NCBI GenBank assembly: GCA_033030425.1
Contig: JAUFSD010000022.1
Coordinates: forward strand, 1 to 64,000
Source of the DNA: Verpa conica
Lineage: Eukaryota > Ascomycota > Pezizomycetes > Pezizales > Morchellaceae
Direction of reading: 5' to 3'
Length of the DNA: 64,000 bases
Positions 1 through 11,391 of this stretch are shown here, one piece after another. A program made the position numbers and the translations under genes. Numbering within the stretch: position 1 is the first letter of the stretch; the number at the start of each line of letters is the position of its first letter. The notes below the pieces were generated by a model. The model worked only from the letters and a program-made list of their open reading frames with translations, ran no database searches and was not told the DNA's origin.

Positions 1-226
1 TCCAGCACCTAACTAAACCCTAACTAAACCCTAAACTAACCCTAAACTAACCCTAACTAAACCCTAAACTAACCCTAACTAAACCCTAACTAAACCCTAA
101 CTAAACCCTAAACTAACCCTAACTAAACCCTAACTAAACCCTAACTAAACCCTAACTAACCCTAAACTAACCTAAACTAACCCTAAACTAACCCTAAACT
201 AACCCTAACTAAACCCTAAACTAACC
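1..226. repeat. Telomere (C-rich strand), left chromosome end
   Basis: The first 226 bases are almost entirely CCCTAACTAAA and CCCTAAACTAA units, giving G-strand units TTTAGTTAGGG and TTAGTTTAGGG, with a few shorter variants near 160-180. The C-rich strand reads 5' to 3' inward, as expected at the left end of a chromosome. Canonical filamentous-fungal telomeres are plain TTAGGG repeats; here each TTAGGG is interleaved with a TTTAG or TTAGT block. The array stops abruptly at a GCGCGC-containing sequence. Confidence 0.93.
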
Positions 227-1870
227 GCGCGCGAACCACAAAAACACGCGGGTCCACGGGGTAACGGGGGTGCCTCGGGTTTTGGGGGGTTTCCACGTGG
301 AGGTTCACCCCTGCGCTGGGCCAGCGTCAGAGAAGGAGAAAGCCTCAACAAAGGTGCGCCGAGAAAAAGAACCGAGTGACAGCCCGTGACGCAAGCGGGA
401 GAAGTACCAAGACAGTCAGAGAAGGAGCCCAGAGGCGCCCAAGAAGTCACTGGACACACAGAGTAGTGTCAGGGGGCGAGCCCAGAGAAAAACACCCACA
501 CTCCAGTACGAAACAAAAAGAGCCCGGGAGAAAAACCGAGTGACCCCCCATGACTCGTGCCAAAGCGCCCACGAACAAAAGGCAAGCGGCGCCACAGCAA
601 GCCTGACAAGCAAGAAGGCAGGTAGGGGGGTGCTAGGGTAGACGTGGGGTCTTTGGCAAAGGGAGGGTAGAGTAGGGGTAGGGACAGGGCGCAGGCGCAG
701 GTTGCTGGCAGTCAGCGAACGCCTGGGCGAGAACCGTACCGTGGCGAGGGCAGAGGTCCGGGTGCCGAGAGAGAAGTACCTGGACAAGCAAGGGTGGAAG
801 AGAGAAGTCACAGGACACCTAGACCACTGTCAGTCAGGCCCCACAAAGAAAAAAGACTGCACTCCCTTACTCAAGAAACGAAACCGCGACAAAAACCGAG
901 TGATTTTCCATGACTCGCGCAGTCGCCCCCCCCCACCAAGCGCAGCAGGCAAGCAAGCAGGCAAGCAAGCAGCGCCACAGCGACTGCAGGCAGGCAGGGG
1001 GTGCTGGGGCAGACGTCAGGTGCCTAGGGCAGGGGTTTAGGGCGCAATGAGGTGGGGTACGGTGCAGGTTGTCAGCAGTCAGCGAAGTCACAAGTTGTGG
1101 CCGCGCAGTGGCAAGGGCCGAGGTCAAGGTGCCGAGACCAAAGTACCTGGACAAAAGGGAGTGCATACAAAGGATTTCAGGACATCTAGACCACTGTCAA
1201 TCAGTCCCCACAGTGAAAAAAGACTGCACCCCCCCCACTCAAAAGTCGAAATCGTGACATGGGCCGAGTGATATCTCGTGACTCGTGCGACTGCATAGGC
1301 AGGCAGGCAATAAGCAAGCAAGCAGCGCCACAGAGACGTCAGAGAGAGACCCCAGGCAGGTAGGGGGGTAGCAAGGCGCAGCGCAGGTCAATATGCAACA
1401 CTGCATTGCGCGCCGTGGTCCAGAGCTCAGAGTGATCGGGCAATCTGCAGTGGCGCGCAGGCGAGAGGCAAGCAAGGAAGTATCCGACCATGACCAGGTA
1501 CATAGACAAAGAGCTTGTGACTGCCAAGGCACTGTCTGATTGTCACTCTCTAGAAATAAGGATACACAGGAGGCTACAAAAGTCGCCAAAACCTCGCTCC
1601 CAGCCGAAAAACCACCATGGATCGAGCAGGTCCCACGGCTACGCAGAAGCAACGCCACAGCAACGTCTGCAGCAGGCGCCCAGGCAGGTGGGGGGTAGGA
1701 CTGCAGCGCAGGGGGGTCTATATGGGGGACTCCCGCTCGGGAGTGGGCAAAGCAGCAGCAGAGGACTCCCGTCCGGGAGTAGCCTGATAGTAAGAAGTAT
1801 AAAAAGACTACTCGAGTGATTCTTATGCTCCCGAGCGGGAGCCACACTAAGTCACTCCCGGTCGGGAGTG
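227..1870. repeat. Subtelomeric diverged tandem repeat, unit about 330-380 bp
   Basis: GC-rich sequence in which the same landmarks recur in the same order. A GCGCCACAG block starts near 589, 972 and 1325, with a variant at 1652 (spacings 383, 353, 327). An ACCGAGTGA...CATGACTCG block recurs near 536, 896 and 1263. A GGTGCCGAG...AGTACCTGGACAA block occurs near 757 and 1127. A partial unit begins near 300. The long open frames on both strands look like products of high GC content in a repeat. No domain or start context supports a gene. Confidence 0.75.
1729..1869. repeat. Cluster of four 16-bp near-perfect palindromes
   Basis: Palindromes of the form ACTCCCGNNCGGGAGT lie at 1729-1744, 1765-1780 and 1854-1869, and a GCTCCCGAGCGGGAGC variant lies at 1827-1842. 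Four in 141 bp is far above chance. They sit at the boundary between the GC-rich subtelomeric repeat and the AT-rich interior. The palindromic cores contain CGG...CCG half-sites of the kind bound by dimeric fungal zinc-cluster proteins, but no protein can be assigned from sequence alone. Confidence 0.7.
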
Positions 1871-2916
1871 GACCACTCTATGGCGGGAGTCAGAGGACTG
1901 CTTTAAGTAAAAAAGTGAGTTTCTAGCCATAGCCCTAAGGCTTGACACGCATTTTCGCCCTATAATAGAAGAAAACTCTTCTCCCTACTTTAACAGTCGT
2001 AGATTTCAGTGAGGGAGGGGTCGGGGCTTGGCATTTTGAAGCCTAGGATTTTGGTAAGTTTGGTGGGGAAAAACGGTTGCCACGCAAAATTTTGGTGTTG
2101 AATTTCAAAAACTGAGAAAATAGAGGGAATGGAGGATGATTCAAATTCTATTCTATTAGCCGTTTCTATATAAGTTCGCTAGTTGGTTCACTTCTACCAG
2201 AACCAACCTCAGCTATCAAAATATTGTCCTTCAGTATCGGTAGAACCCTCTAAAAACGCCCCCGTATTAAAGTAGAGAAAGCTCTATACCAAAGTTTACT
2301 ACTAAGGCTTGCCAGTTTGCCAGTACTTGTTGTCTATCGCAGATCTCGTTTACACGTGCCTGCCTTCCCCACCTTCCCCCACCTCGGAAGGATACACTAC
2401 CCCATAGCGTACTCACCTCCTCACCTCAACAATAATAAACATGGAGTCTCCTGTAAATGGCTATTTGTACTTCAACGCACACGAGGAGATGCTTCACCCT
2501 ATAAATACTGTGGCTAACTGGGAGGGTTGAAACTTAGAAGCCTATAGCGATATATACAGCGTAAGAGACGGCATTGAATCGTCCTGTGGGAGAATGGCTG
2601 AACTTGTCAAAGAATACAACGCGTTTTACGCTGGGGGCAAGACAAGTGCAATTCTGGAGCTTCAAGACACTTACTGGAGAGAGTTGTCAAACTAAGCCAT
2701 AAACGTGGCGCCTAGTAAGCTTACATTACTGGGGCAAGACATTGATACTTACTGGGGGGTTGGCCTGGATTTGGCTTTATACGGCAGCACCCTTATGATT
2801 TATATAGCCCTCAATACCCTGATAAGTCGGTCAGGGTCATATATAGCCAGTGGGAAATGCTCAGAATATTTTATTATGCCTAACTCTTGGATATATCCCA
2901 TACGTTGGTGAAATAT
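1871..2916. other. Intergenic, no gene seen
   Basis: AT-richer sequence with only short open frames that lack splice logic or recognisable domains. I see no repeat structure beyond ordinary low complexity. Confidence 0.6.
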
Positions 2917-3233
2917 GCTGCCCCTTTTGCGTGGAGGCCAAATCAATACCACTCCCATATCAGTCTTTTAAAGATTTCCGTATTTTTACTCTAACCCATA
3001 TCCATAACCCATACTCCTTACCTACTAAACTCGCGTAACAGGACCCAAAATTCCTCTGCAAGTGATAGGGAAATCACCAGTAACTCAACTCGCACTCAGA
3101 CAGTGATTCTATATAATATAATACCTATTATTCTAATTTTTACACTGAATCTTCCACCTTAAGCCATCGATAGGACGTTGCCTTCTCACTGCTGACTTAG
3201 CCGTGGTTCTGGCCTCCACAGAAAAGGGGCAGC
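2917..3233. mobile_element. Possible inverted-repeat element (MITE-like)
   Basis: A 24-bp arm at 2917-2940 (GCTGCCCCTTTTGCGTGGAG...) is repeated in inverse orientation at 3210-3233 with two mismatches. The arms enclose about 270 bp of AT-rich sequence without a convincing frame. No clear target duplication is visible, so this could be a mutated MITE or a chance fold-back. Confidence 0.4.
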
Positions 3234-3300
3234 TACACCAGCGTATGTGATAGTACATATAATTATGACTTAAATTTTAAAATTCTAACATGATATGTAG

Positions 3301-3370
3301 GTGTACTAATGAAGACTTTATGTTTAGGCGAGATCTCTATACATGAGGCATAGGAGTTAGTATAGGATAG
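3301..3370. repeat. Dispersed repeat, copy 1 (pair with 33134-33203)
   Basis: About 70 bp around TGAAGACTTTATGTTTAGG and CTCTATACATGAGGCATAGG recur in the same orientation near 33134-33203 with scattered differences. This suggests an old dispersed element; its ends cannot be defined. Confidence 0.5.
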
Positions 3371-3829
3371 ATGAGATCGCCCATAAAGGAACCCTAAACC
3401 TCATAACCACATCTTTCGGTTTACATTAGCCAGTAAATCCCCGGGTTCTGAAGAGGTGTCTCCGCATTCTCCCATGCTGTCTCAATTGAGACACCCACAA
3501 ATGTGATCCATCTTTCTCTGCAATCATCTTTCGGGTATGTCTCCTGCCAATAGTCCTCCAGGAAGTATAACACGTCCCCCTCTACTACGGTAAGTGTCTA
3601 GAGCCCTTAAGCAGAAAAGGACACCCACCATAGTGCGGACTAGCAAGATCGCCCAAGTTCTTTGGGAAGCCAGTAACTGGTATACTCCGCTCATCATTGA
3701 TCGGTATTAGTGCGTCTGTTGACCAAGTGAGCTTGCCATTAGCAGCACGCGCAACGCGATTATGATTCTTATTTCACAGTCATTAGCCTATGCAAGATCG
3801 TATCTAGAAAATCCTTACTCTACCACTTC

Positions 3830-4652
3830 TCTTGCTTTTGGCCGTCGGCGGTCCCGCAGCCACGACCTCCTCATCCCGCTCCTGGCGACGTTTGATTCGC
3901 TTCATGGCTAGCATTTCCCCTGGGAGATATTACTCCATAACCCCCCGGATTGCTTCAATTCCAACGCCACAGAACTCGTAGAACGAACGTGGGTCATCAC
4001 TAGCAAGTCCAAATGCCTTTCGTAGGTGCTCTTCGGCAATGCTGTCTATGATGGGGGTAAATAGTAGGGTTAATGATATGTAAAGGAGGGGTCAAACCGA
4101 GATTTTGAAGATCCCCAAGGGTTGTGGGAAAGCCGAAAATATAGTTGTTGCGGCTATTGCGGAGTGGTATTAGAGAATCATTAACACGCCATACACTCTT
4201 GTTGTGGAGGCGGGCAAGTGTGTTATGTTCTCTGAGACGTTAGCCATCTACTCTCGCTCTGCCTTGTTTTCGGATATATGGGAGACGTACTCTGCTGTGG
4301 GCTGTGAAATACTGCCATAACTATAATCAAGAACAGGGAGCTCAATAGGGTCACTTCCGGTAATGCTGGGAGTGCTATCGAGTTGCTTCTTCAGATCCTA
4401 GACATCATTATGCATGTCACCTTGACAGGTATTCATCTCATTAAGACGAGTATTCATTGCTGCGATCTGTGCTGTGATTGTCTGAAGTTGGAGTAGGATG
4501 GCATCGTTAGTTTCGGATCCGGAAACTGGTGTGCTGGCGCTTACTCGGCCGAGCTCTGTAGGGAGGTTTGTGGCACCGGAAGAGATTGACTGAGTGTAGT
4601 TTGCGATTTTTCTCGCGCTGTTAGATTGTGTACCGACCGGGTTGGTGGGCAT
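3830..4652 (-). pseudogene. Decayed gene of a common fungal hypothetical-protein family
   Basis: The minus strand opens with an ATG at 4652 and reads 84 residues, including a heptad-like stretch (LLQLQTITAQIAAMNTRLNEM), then meets a stop near 4398. The same frame continues past the stop with plausible protein (a DLKKQLDS segment). After further stops and shifts the strand gives ARLHNKSVWRVNDSLIPL and FGFPTTLGDLQNLG, then a segment ending GIEAIRGVME. An N-terminal coiled coil followed by an ARxxNS...LxPLxN...FPxTLxxLxxL block is a pattern I recognise from abundant fungal proteins of unknown function. The multiple in-frame stops argue that it is dead. Confidence 0.65.
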
Positions 4653-4915
4653 CGTGGGTTTGTGGAGAGTCTAGGGGTAACGAGGATGACCATGGGTGTC
4701 ATACTGAGGTCTATGTAAAGGTCACACCTTCCCCCGCTATTCCCCGACCGCCCCTTTAAACACGAGTACACCTAAATCGTGGCCAGTTACCGGTTTAGTA
4801 CTCTCTAGACATATAAAGAACGCCTCGATATTTAAAAGATATACTACGGTATGAACTGGCGAGACTCATAATGATGCTAAGAGGTTGAAATAAGAAGTGG
4901 TGTAGTATCTAACTA

Positions 4916-5032
4916 CTCGTAAAAGTTGGCGTTTGTGAAATGGGCTGCTATTTTATCCATAAAAAACAGTGCCAAGTCTATGGTTTTGTATGGTATCAGC
5001 CCGTTCCAAAAACGTCGGGTAGCGAAAGCGAG
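4916..5032. mobile_element. Degenerate hairpin MITE, family B
   Basis: Flanked by TA at 4914-4915, the sequence starts CTCGTAAAAGTTGGCGTTTG and ends near AAACGTCGGGTAGCGAAAGCGAG, with a centre reading CAGTGCCAAGTCTATGGTTTTG. The same centre occurs at 62464-62485 and the same ends occur at 56779-56902. It is an old, mismatched copy. Confidence 0.6.
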
Positions 5033-5131
5033 TGGCAAAAACAACACTGCCAAACCATTCACAGTAAGATCATCTAGCCAGACTTTGTTTAGACGTCTTA
5101 GCCATTATTGGTCTCACCAATTTATACGGTA
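5021..5131. repeat. Diverged dispersed repeat, copy 1 (pair with 27999-28125)
   Basis: Blocks such as GAGTGGCAAAAACA, CAGTAAGAT and TCTCACCA...TACGGTA occur in the same order here and near 27999-28125, with many substitutions between them. This is an old dispersed repeat with undefined ends. Confidence 0.4.
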
Positions 5132-5400
5132 TACTCGTCCTCCAGGAAAAGAACCAGAAAACAGGGGGGGGTACGCACAAAGGTGTCTCGGAAGTTCAAA
5201 TCCACCTAGTAGCCCCAAATAAGGCAAACAACAAGATACTGTTCCTACTCTTATAATGACTCAAGGAGCTCCCGCTACCAGAAATGGTATGTTATTGAGT
5301 AAATCGTGTCAAAATACATGCTTCCGCTACTTAAACACCCCCCCGGTCGTGCCGGTGCGTATCCCCCCTGTTTTCTGGTTCTTTTCCTGGAGGACGAGTA
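5132..5400. mobile_element. Fold-back element with about 46-bp inverted arms
   Basis: The arm at 5132-5178 (TACTCGTCCTCCAGGAAAAG...) and the arm at 5355-5400 are reverse complements with essentially one difference, inside the G/C run. They enclose about 175 bp. The near-perfect arms suggest recent activity or a structural role. The outermost bases can be read as a TA target duplication followed by CTCGTCC. Confidence 0.7.
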
Positions 5401-7296
5401 GAGTAGGGCCGCCTTCTACGAGCCGTGCATGGTGCTGTAGCTGCGTTAGATAGGTATAGAGGTATCGTGGGGTTTTTTTTGGTGGGGTGGTACGTGATAG
5501 GTGCCTAGGCTTGGTAAGCCACCTTGCATCAACTATTGTCTAGATATCGAGCCAAACTACGCTAAACACCAAAGCAATTTGCAGCGAGGAAACATTCTGT
5601 TCCAAACGGCTTGGCATTTCTTGGCGTGTTGGCTGAGGGGCCTCGCTAAAAATACTGTTCTCTCCCATAGCTGGCGGGGCCGAGGTAAGTCTGTTGGCAA
5701 TGGTAGTTACGGCACCAGTTCTCCCTGCTACAGCCAGGTGTCGACAGGCTTACCCGACAGGCGTAGGACACCCCGAATTAGTGAACTAACAATGGCTATT
5801 AATTACCTAACATTTTGTAGAAAAAGAATCATCCTTTTTACCCAAGAACAAGATGCTTCTGAAGTTTGGCCTCTGATTTTCTGGGATTTTTTAATCCAAA
5901 CCTAGTTGAGTTGTACTATTCAGAAGCTGGTGGGGTTAAAAATGCGCTGAAATCACTTGATTTTAGTAGGGGTTAAGCAATGCAACTAGGCTCACACACT
6001 TCACACTTTTTCTAGCATGCTGTAACATGATTTAGTACAAAGAAAAGAATGTAGAAGGGTGTCCAGAAACAAATATACCATTACAGAAAATTATAGAGCC
6101 TATCCCCCATTGAGTAGTTAAATAAACCCCAATTTTGGTGTAAAATGTCCCCTGTCCGCTCTGTATTTCATCTGGGGTCAGATACCACCATGAATCCCTC
6201 GGCGTAAGCCAAATATACAGAGCAGATCAAAACAAGGCAAAGTGCCATGAGTCCGCCCTTGTAAGAAGGACAACCCTATTCATGAATAGTACCACGGTTT
6301 CTAGATATAAGCTGAGTATATTATGGCATTGTGACTTAGAACACGAATTCTGGAATAATTATAAATAAAATATAAGATTATCTTTATGTTAAAGAGTAAG
6401 AAAGGCTGAGAGTATGTAGATCTGCTTTTTGGGGTATAATGGTTGTTAGATACTAACCGGCGTATTGTCCGAGTAGCTAAAAAACCCTTGCGAAAACTAC
6501 TAAAAGGCCAACACAACCTGAGCAAACATAGTCACCAAACCCCTTCAAAATTGTTAAGTGAGAGCGCACCAAAATCGAAAAAAGTAGTACTAAGTAGTTA
6601 GGCTACCGTAGAAATATTCTGAAATCACTCCTTTATATATTATACCATAGATCCAATCACAGCTACAAGAGGAAAGAGTAGAGACTTTTTATGGAAGTTA
6701 GAGCGATCGCTCATAGAGCTAAATAGTATTAGCCAGTTCTATAGCAAAAGTAGAATAAGTAAAGAGGAATAGCTCGCTTTTAAGTCTAGACTCCACCGGC
6801 CTTTCTTTCCAGAAATACCTAATAATTAAATTATAAATATCACGACCTAATCTACATAAAATTAAGCGAATAGTACGAGATATCCCTCTACTAAAAGGCT
6901 GCTAAAGCAGCTCGGCGAAATAAACCAACGGAACCCCGTAGAAATAGCATAACCAGGACCAAAGGAGCTTCCAAGAAAAAAGCGGGAAGCTCACTCTATA
7001 GTCAAGCTATTGTGATTATTGTTTATTTTTTGTAGAGAAGGTTATCGTTGGTATAGTACCTATTCTACACACGTCTTACGGAAATCGATCTAGATATTAA
7101 GAAACTATTCATATAGAGTCGGGAGGTCAAATAATTTCATGAAATAAAGTGAGAAGCTGGGAATGCTACCCTGAAATAGTCAGGCAAAATTCCGTGATAT
7201 AAATAATAAGTACGAAAAGTAGAGGTTTCAATGTAAGTGATTGAGTGTTCAATCTAGTGAGTACAAGTTACCAGCACCAGGTAATGTCTATCTTCC
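5401..7296. other. Intergenic, no gene seen
   Basis: AT-rich sequence with short frames only. I found no domain, no plausible exon chain and no clear inverted repeat. Confidence 0.6.
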
Positions 7297-9493
7297 TCAC
7301 CCCCAGGGCATATTTTCTGACATCTTGACCATACAGTAGCTAGGGGCCTTGAATGCCGTATGCCACCCACACAACGGAACTGTTACCCAATCCATCTGCT
7401 TGTCAAACCGTGGTCTACTATTCACGTTCTTTAGGGCAATACAGACACCATGCGCCTCGTACGCATAGCAGTCACCGATCTTTGGCATGTAATGGCGCTC
7501 CGGGTGGTCTCGTAATGAGTGGGGAGGCCTATGGTCAACTTCCCTCAAGATATAGCTATTTGTTTCTCGTACATTTGGGGAGTCCGGAGCAGACCCCTTC
7601 AGCGGGGTTAGCCCGGAAATTGTCACCGACAGTAGTGCCGAGAAGCTTCGCCATGCGAACCGGTGCGTGTTGTTAGAACCCTGGTTCCGGTGCCGTGATG
7701 CTGCAGCAGCGACAGACTCCTCAAGAAGTAGGCCCATTGCTTTGTCAAAGCTGTCGAGGGTTTCCGCACCGGTGCGGCCTACCGTAATACGAAGCATTTG
7801 ATCCCCTTTGATAGAGAAGATAGGTCGGTGATCGAGATGGTTCTCGCTGACATAAATATGTTGCAGTACACGCATCTTGCAGATCTCTTTTACTATAGCA
7901 CTCTATTGACAGAGAACTATTAGCCTATCGGTGTATCCGAAATTAATTGCCGGTTGTAGCACTTACCCATTCGTTAAAATCAGGATTGATCCATAGTTGC
8001 TCAAGGTTCGGACAGAGCTTCACAAGCTGTGAGAACCCATTTGCCTTGACAACCGAAAGACCTTGCCACTCCTCCATATTGAGCATGAGGCTTCTTAGGG
8101 TCTTTCCGTGCTTCATTACAGCACTTAGAACGTCATCTGTATCACATATACTCCTCCCCGAGCTATCCTTCTCGTATACAACATAGATTTCTTCAAGGCC
8201 AACAACGCTATCGAGAAACTTTACTAAGGGGTATGGCGCGACACGGAGGCTAATCTTCCGGAGAAATTTCAGCTTCTGGCCCTGAAGTGCGCACAGGAGG
8301 TTCCCAGCCTCCTCGCAACGGCCCAGCTGTAAGTGTGAAAGACGAGAGAAATCAATTGCCCCGATGATTGTTGTGGTAACCTCCCGTGTACACCTGATGT
8401 CGAGTAAAAGTTCTTCTACGCTTTTGAGCCTTATTGGTTGAGTAGGTGATTCACCTTCATTCCTAACCCCGCCTGAATGAGCCCACCCTGTGAAAATCCC
8501 TTTGACAATAGAGGGAATTTCGCTTGCAGGAGCGTTGTGAGTAGATAACTGCAAAGTCTTGAGCGATCTCGCTGAGGAATGCAATATCTCCCGAAGACTC
8601 CCGAGGTCTGGGCCCTCAAACCTCGGTCCCTTCCAATAAATCGAGAGAGATCTCAAAGGTCGTAAATTCACAGGTTTCATGTTTTGATCGCAAAGTCCAC
8701 CGGTATTACCGCAAGCTAGGTGTGATAGGTTGTTTAGCTTAGAAAATGTATCACTCAAAGAAGTACTCTGATGTTGTGGCTCCCAGCTATTATCGGAACA
8801 CCAACATTAGCCTACATTGCAATACAACAATCCTCCTCCTATGCTCCTTAGCCCCGGACTCAGACAGCTTACCATATTTTTTCTATATTTGTCATACCTT
8901 TTACGATTTCCTCTATAAACTGCCAAATCAAATCATATTTATCCGGTATACCCAAACCCAGACGACGAAAGTACGCAGGGAGAGGCTCCAGCAGCGTCAA
9001 CGTCTTGACCCACTGTGGATTGACTCTGCTATTCATACGGAGAAATTTGACCTTCCCGTCCTCCCCCTCTTCATCCTTCACCCGTTCTCCATTCTCCACC
9101 TCTTCTTCATTGGCCAAGGCCCGAAGTTCACACCGCCGCTCCGGCGACAGGAATGGGTAAATACTTGGTGCTAGCGAAGAAAGGTCAAAGTTTGTAAATA
9201 TAATCACTTCGCGGTAGAGTAGAGGTGCAGCAATGCTGTAGAACGACTTTGACACGAGACAGAGACTCCTCAATTCCCGTAAATAATAGGTATGGTGACT
9301 GTCAAAGAGTTTTCTAGGTCTGATTGCTGCCTAAAATAACGAATCCCAAGTTTCTTAGGTTAGCAGTTTTTCTCCTCTTTAACCATCTCGCGATGAGTGA
9401 AAACCTTACGTGCTCAATTATCTCCGCTACGATTTCAGTAGGCAGCCATGGGAGTTTTCTTGCTGTTTTACCTGACATCCAGGGAAGTTGCAT
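7297..9493 (-). CDS. F-box / leucine-rich-repeat-like protein, 4 exons, about 646 aa
   Basis: Exons read 9493-9410, 9330-8873, 8786-7967 and 7875-7297, joined by introns of 79, 86 and 91 nt. All have GT-AG ends and the frame is kept throughout. The start is the first ATG of exon 1 (MQLPWMSG). Residues about 14-75 form an F-box: LPWLPTEIVAEIIEH, then LRSLCLVSKSFYSIAAPLLYREV across the first junction. The middle holds leucine-spaced segments (LSHLACG, LRSLSIYW, LKTLQLS, LSHLQLGRCEEA, LRSLMLNM, LVKLCPNLEQLWINPDF) typical of the LRR-like part of fungal F-box proteins. The last exon (about 192 aa) has no recognisable domain. F-box proteins normally recruit substrates to SCF ubiquitin ligases. No disabling mutation is seen. 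Confidence 0.8.
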
Positions 9494-11391
9494 CTTTGTG
9501 AGGCTCAACCGGGTGGTGGTTATATATAGTAGATTCGGGTAGGTCTGAATAGTCGTTCTTGGGACTGGAGCACTGGTTTATATAGGGGTGGCGTTAATAG
9601 GTACCTGTAGGATATACATTTGCCGTTGTCGCCGGTGAGAGCCGTGGAGCGCGTTCATGTGGGGCGATAGCACATGCTAATCATAACCAGGTTATATGTG
9701 CGGTACGTTAGAACTGAAACAGCGGCCACCCCACTGACCGAAACAAATTCAATGACACACTCCTAGCAACTATTATTAGGGACCCTGAATCTATTATGTA
9801 ACGTATTTTTTAACATCAAGAGCCTTGATCTAGAGCGTTCAACCTGAAATAGGGACTTTCAGAGATCACCTGGGTCCCAAGAAATTGCCTGCAAATCTAC
9901 CATTAGAAAGTTTTTCAGTAAAAACGCTGGGTCGATTAATTGATGCAATAATCACTCAAGTAACAGAGCAAGTGTTAATATGTCTAGGGAAAGATCTATA
10001 TAATTGTAGTGACAAAGAAACGACTGGAGTAAAGTTTATCTAGCTGAGGCTGAGTAGATGTTTCGTGGCTAGCAACACCAGAGCCTCTATCGAGATCTGA
10101 TAAGATTGGATTATTTGTGGTTAGGTAGCATCCCCTTTGCCTCCAATTGCCAAGGGTAAAACTATTTAGGAGCTGTACAGTTCCAAAACTCGTTACCCCA
10201 ATACTAATAGATTGGTACCGGTAAGAATAGTTTTGATTAATACTGAGGCGAGTGCGGCTGAGCACGGGCACAGCCTAAAGAAATGGGCGGCTAATTATCC
10301 GCCGCTAAAGCATCTGCGCACAGTCCAATCAGCCCTAACCAATCACATATCCAAGCCCCTGTAAGTGATGTCATATATTCTATTCTTATGTCTCAGGCCC
10401 CAGAAGCCTGTTGCGTAAATTAAGGCATAGCAGCCCAAGTGCCCTAAACATGTAGAAACTCCCATGGCAAAGAGAATTAATTTCAATAGCCTCGTTAGGA
10501 GCGTTTCTAAAATTATGATTATAACACAGTGGCGGCTATATTTTATTTTGCGCGAACACCGGGTGAAAGACTAGTAGTATCGCACCCGAACTGCGCAAAT
10601 CCATCTCACCGGCATACGACATACTATTCTCCTTTAGTAGCTCTCAGGGGACTCTAGTGCGCCTAAGCGTTTATGCTAATGGTAGGGCTAGGAATAAGAC
10701 TCACAACATACCCTATGTAGGAGTGGAAAAAGTACCGATATAAAAGCCTCAAGCCACCGGTAGATTTACTGCCCTAGCGCTTACCCGTATCGGATACCGA
10801 GGGGGATGTGACAGCCCTACCGATAAGGAGTAGATAACCTAGGAACTTTGTTAGCGGCCGACTTGGCAATATCGCGAAGAACCCAACCCCTAGCTGGTAG
10901 ACTGGAAATAGAATGTATTCTAGTCAATAGTCTTTAATTGTCGTATGCCAAGGTTTATAACTATCTAGAGATGGTACACCGGAGTTTAGTCTTTAGTTCT
11001 CAGGTGCGGCGTATCTTCGGGATATGCCGGAGATATATCTACAATTATAGGGGAAGAACTTCTTTGAAAGTATTTAAGCGCTCTTGGGAACCTCAGATGT
11101 ACAACAGAAAACCAGAGCTCAATACAGTCTTTCCTTCATCTCCTACTCACTCGCTTCGAATTATCACCTTGTCACTCATTTCTATTCTTTTACTCTTCCA
11201 TCTTGCTTTAGAAACAACGCTGGGCGTTCTTCACTTCATATAACACTTCTCTCTTCTTTCGCACATTTGCTTCAACAAACAATCTGTCACCCCTTCATCT
11301 TCATATATCCTTGAATACGACGCCAGCCTACGTCAACACCCCAAGTCACACCAACTTATATCAATCCAAAACCCTTTAATCGGATTCTAAA
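9494..11391. other. Intergenic; CT-rich 5' leader before the secreted-protein gene
   Basis: No gene is supported at 9494-10900. The last 250 bases before 11392 are rich in pyrimidine runs and CTTCA/TCATC motifs, as in many fungal promoters and leaders. Short open frames here lack domain or splice support. Confidence 0.5.

Noticed and set aside
227..1850. Several 60-200 aa open frames in the subtelomeric repeat
   Set aside because: They occur on both strands in GC-rich repeat units, shift between units, and show no domain or splice logic.
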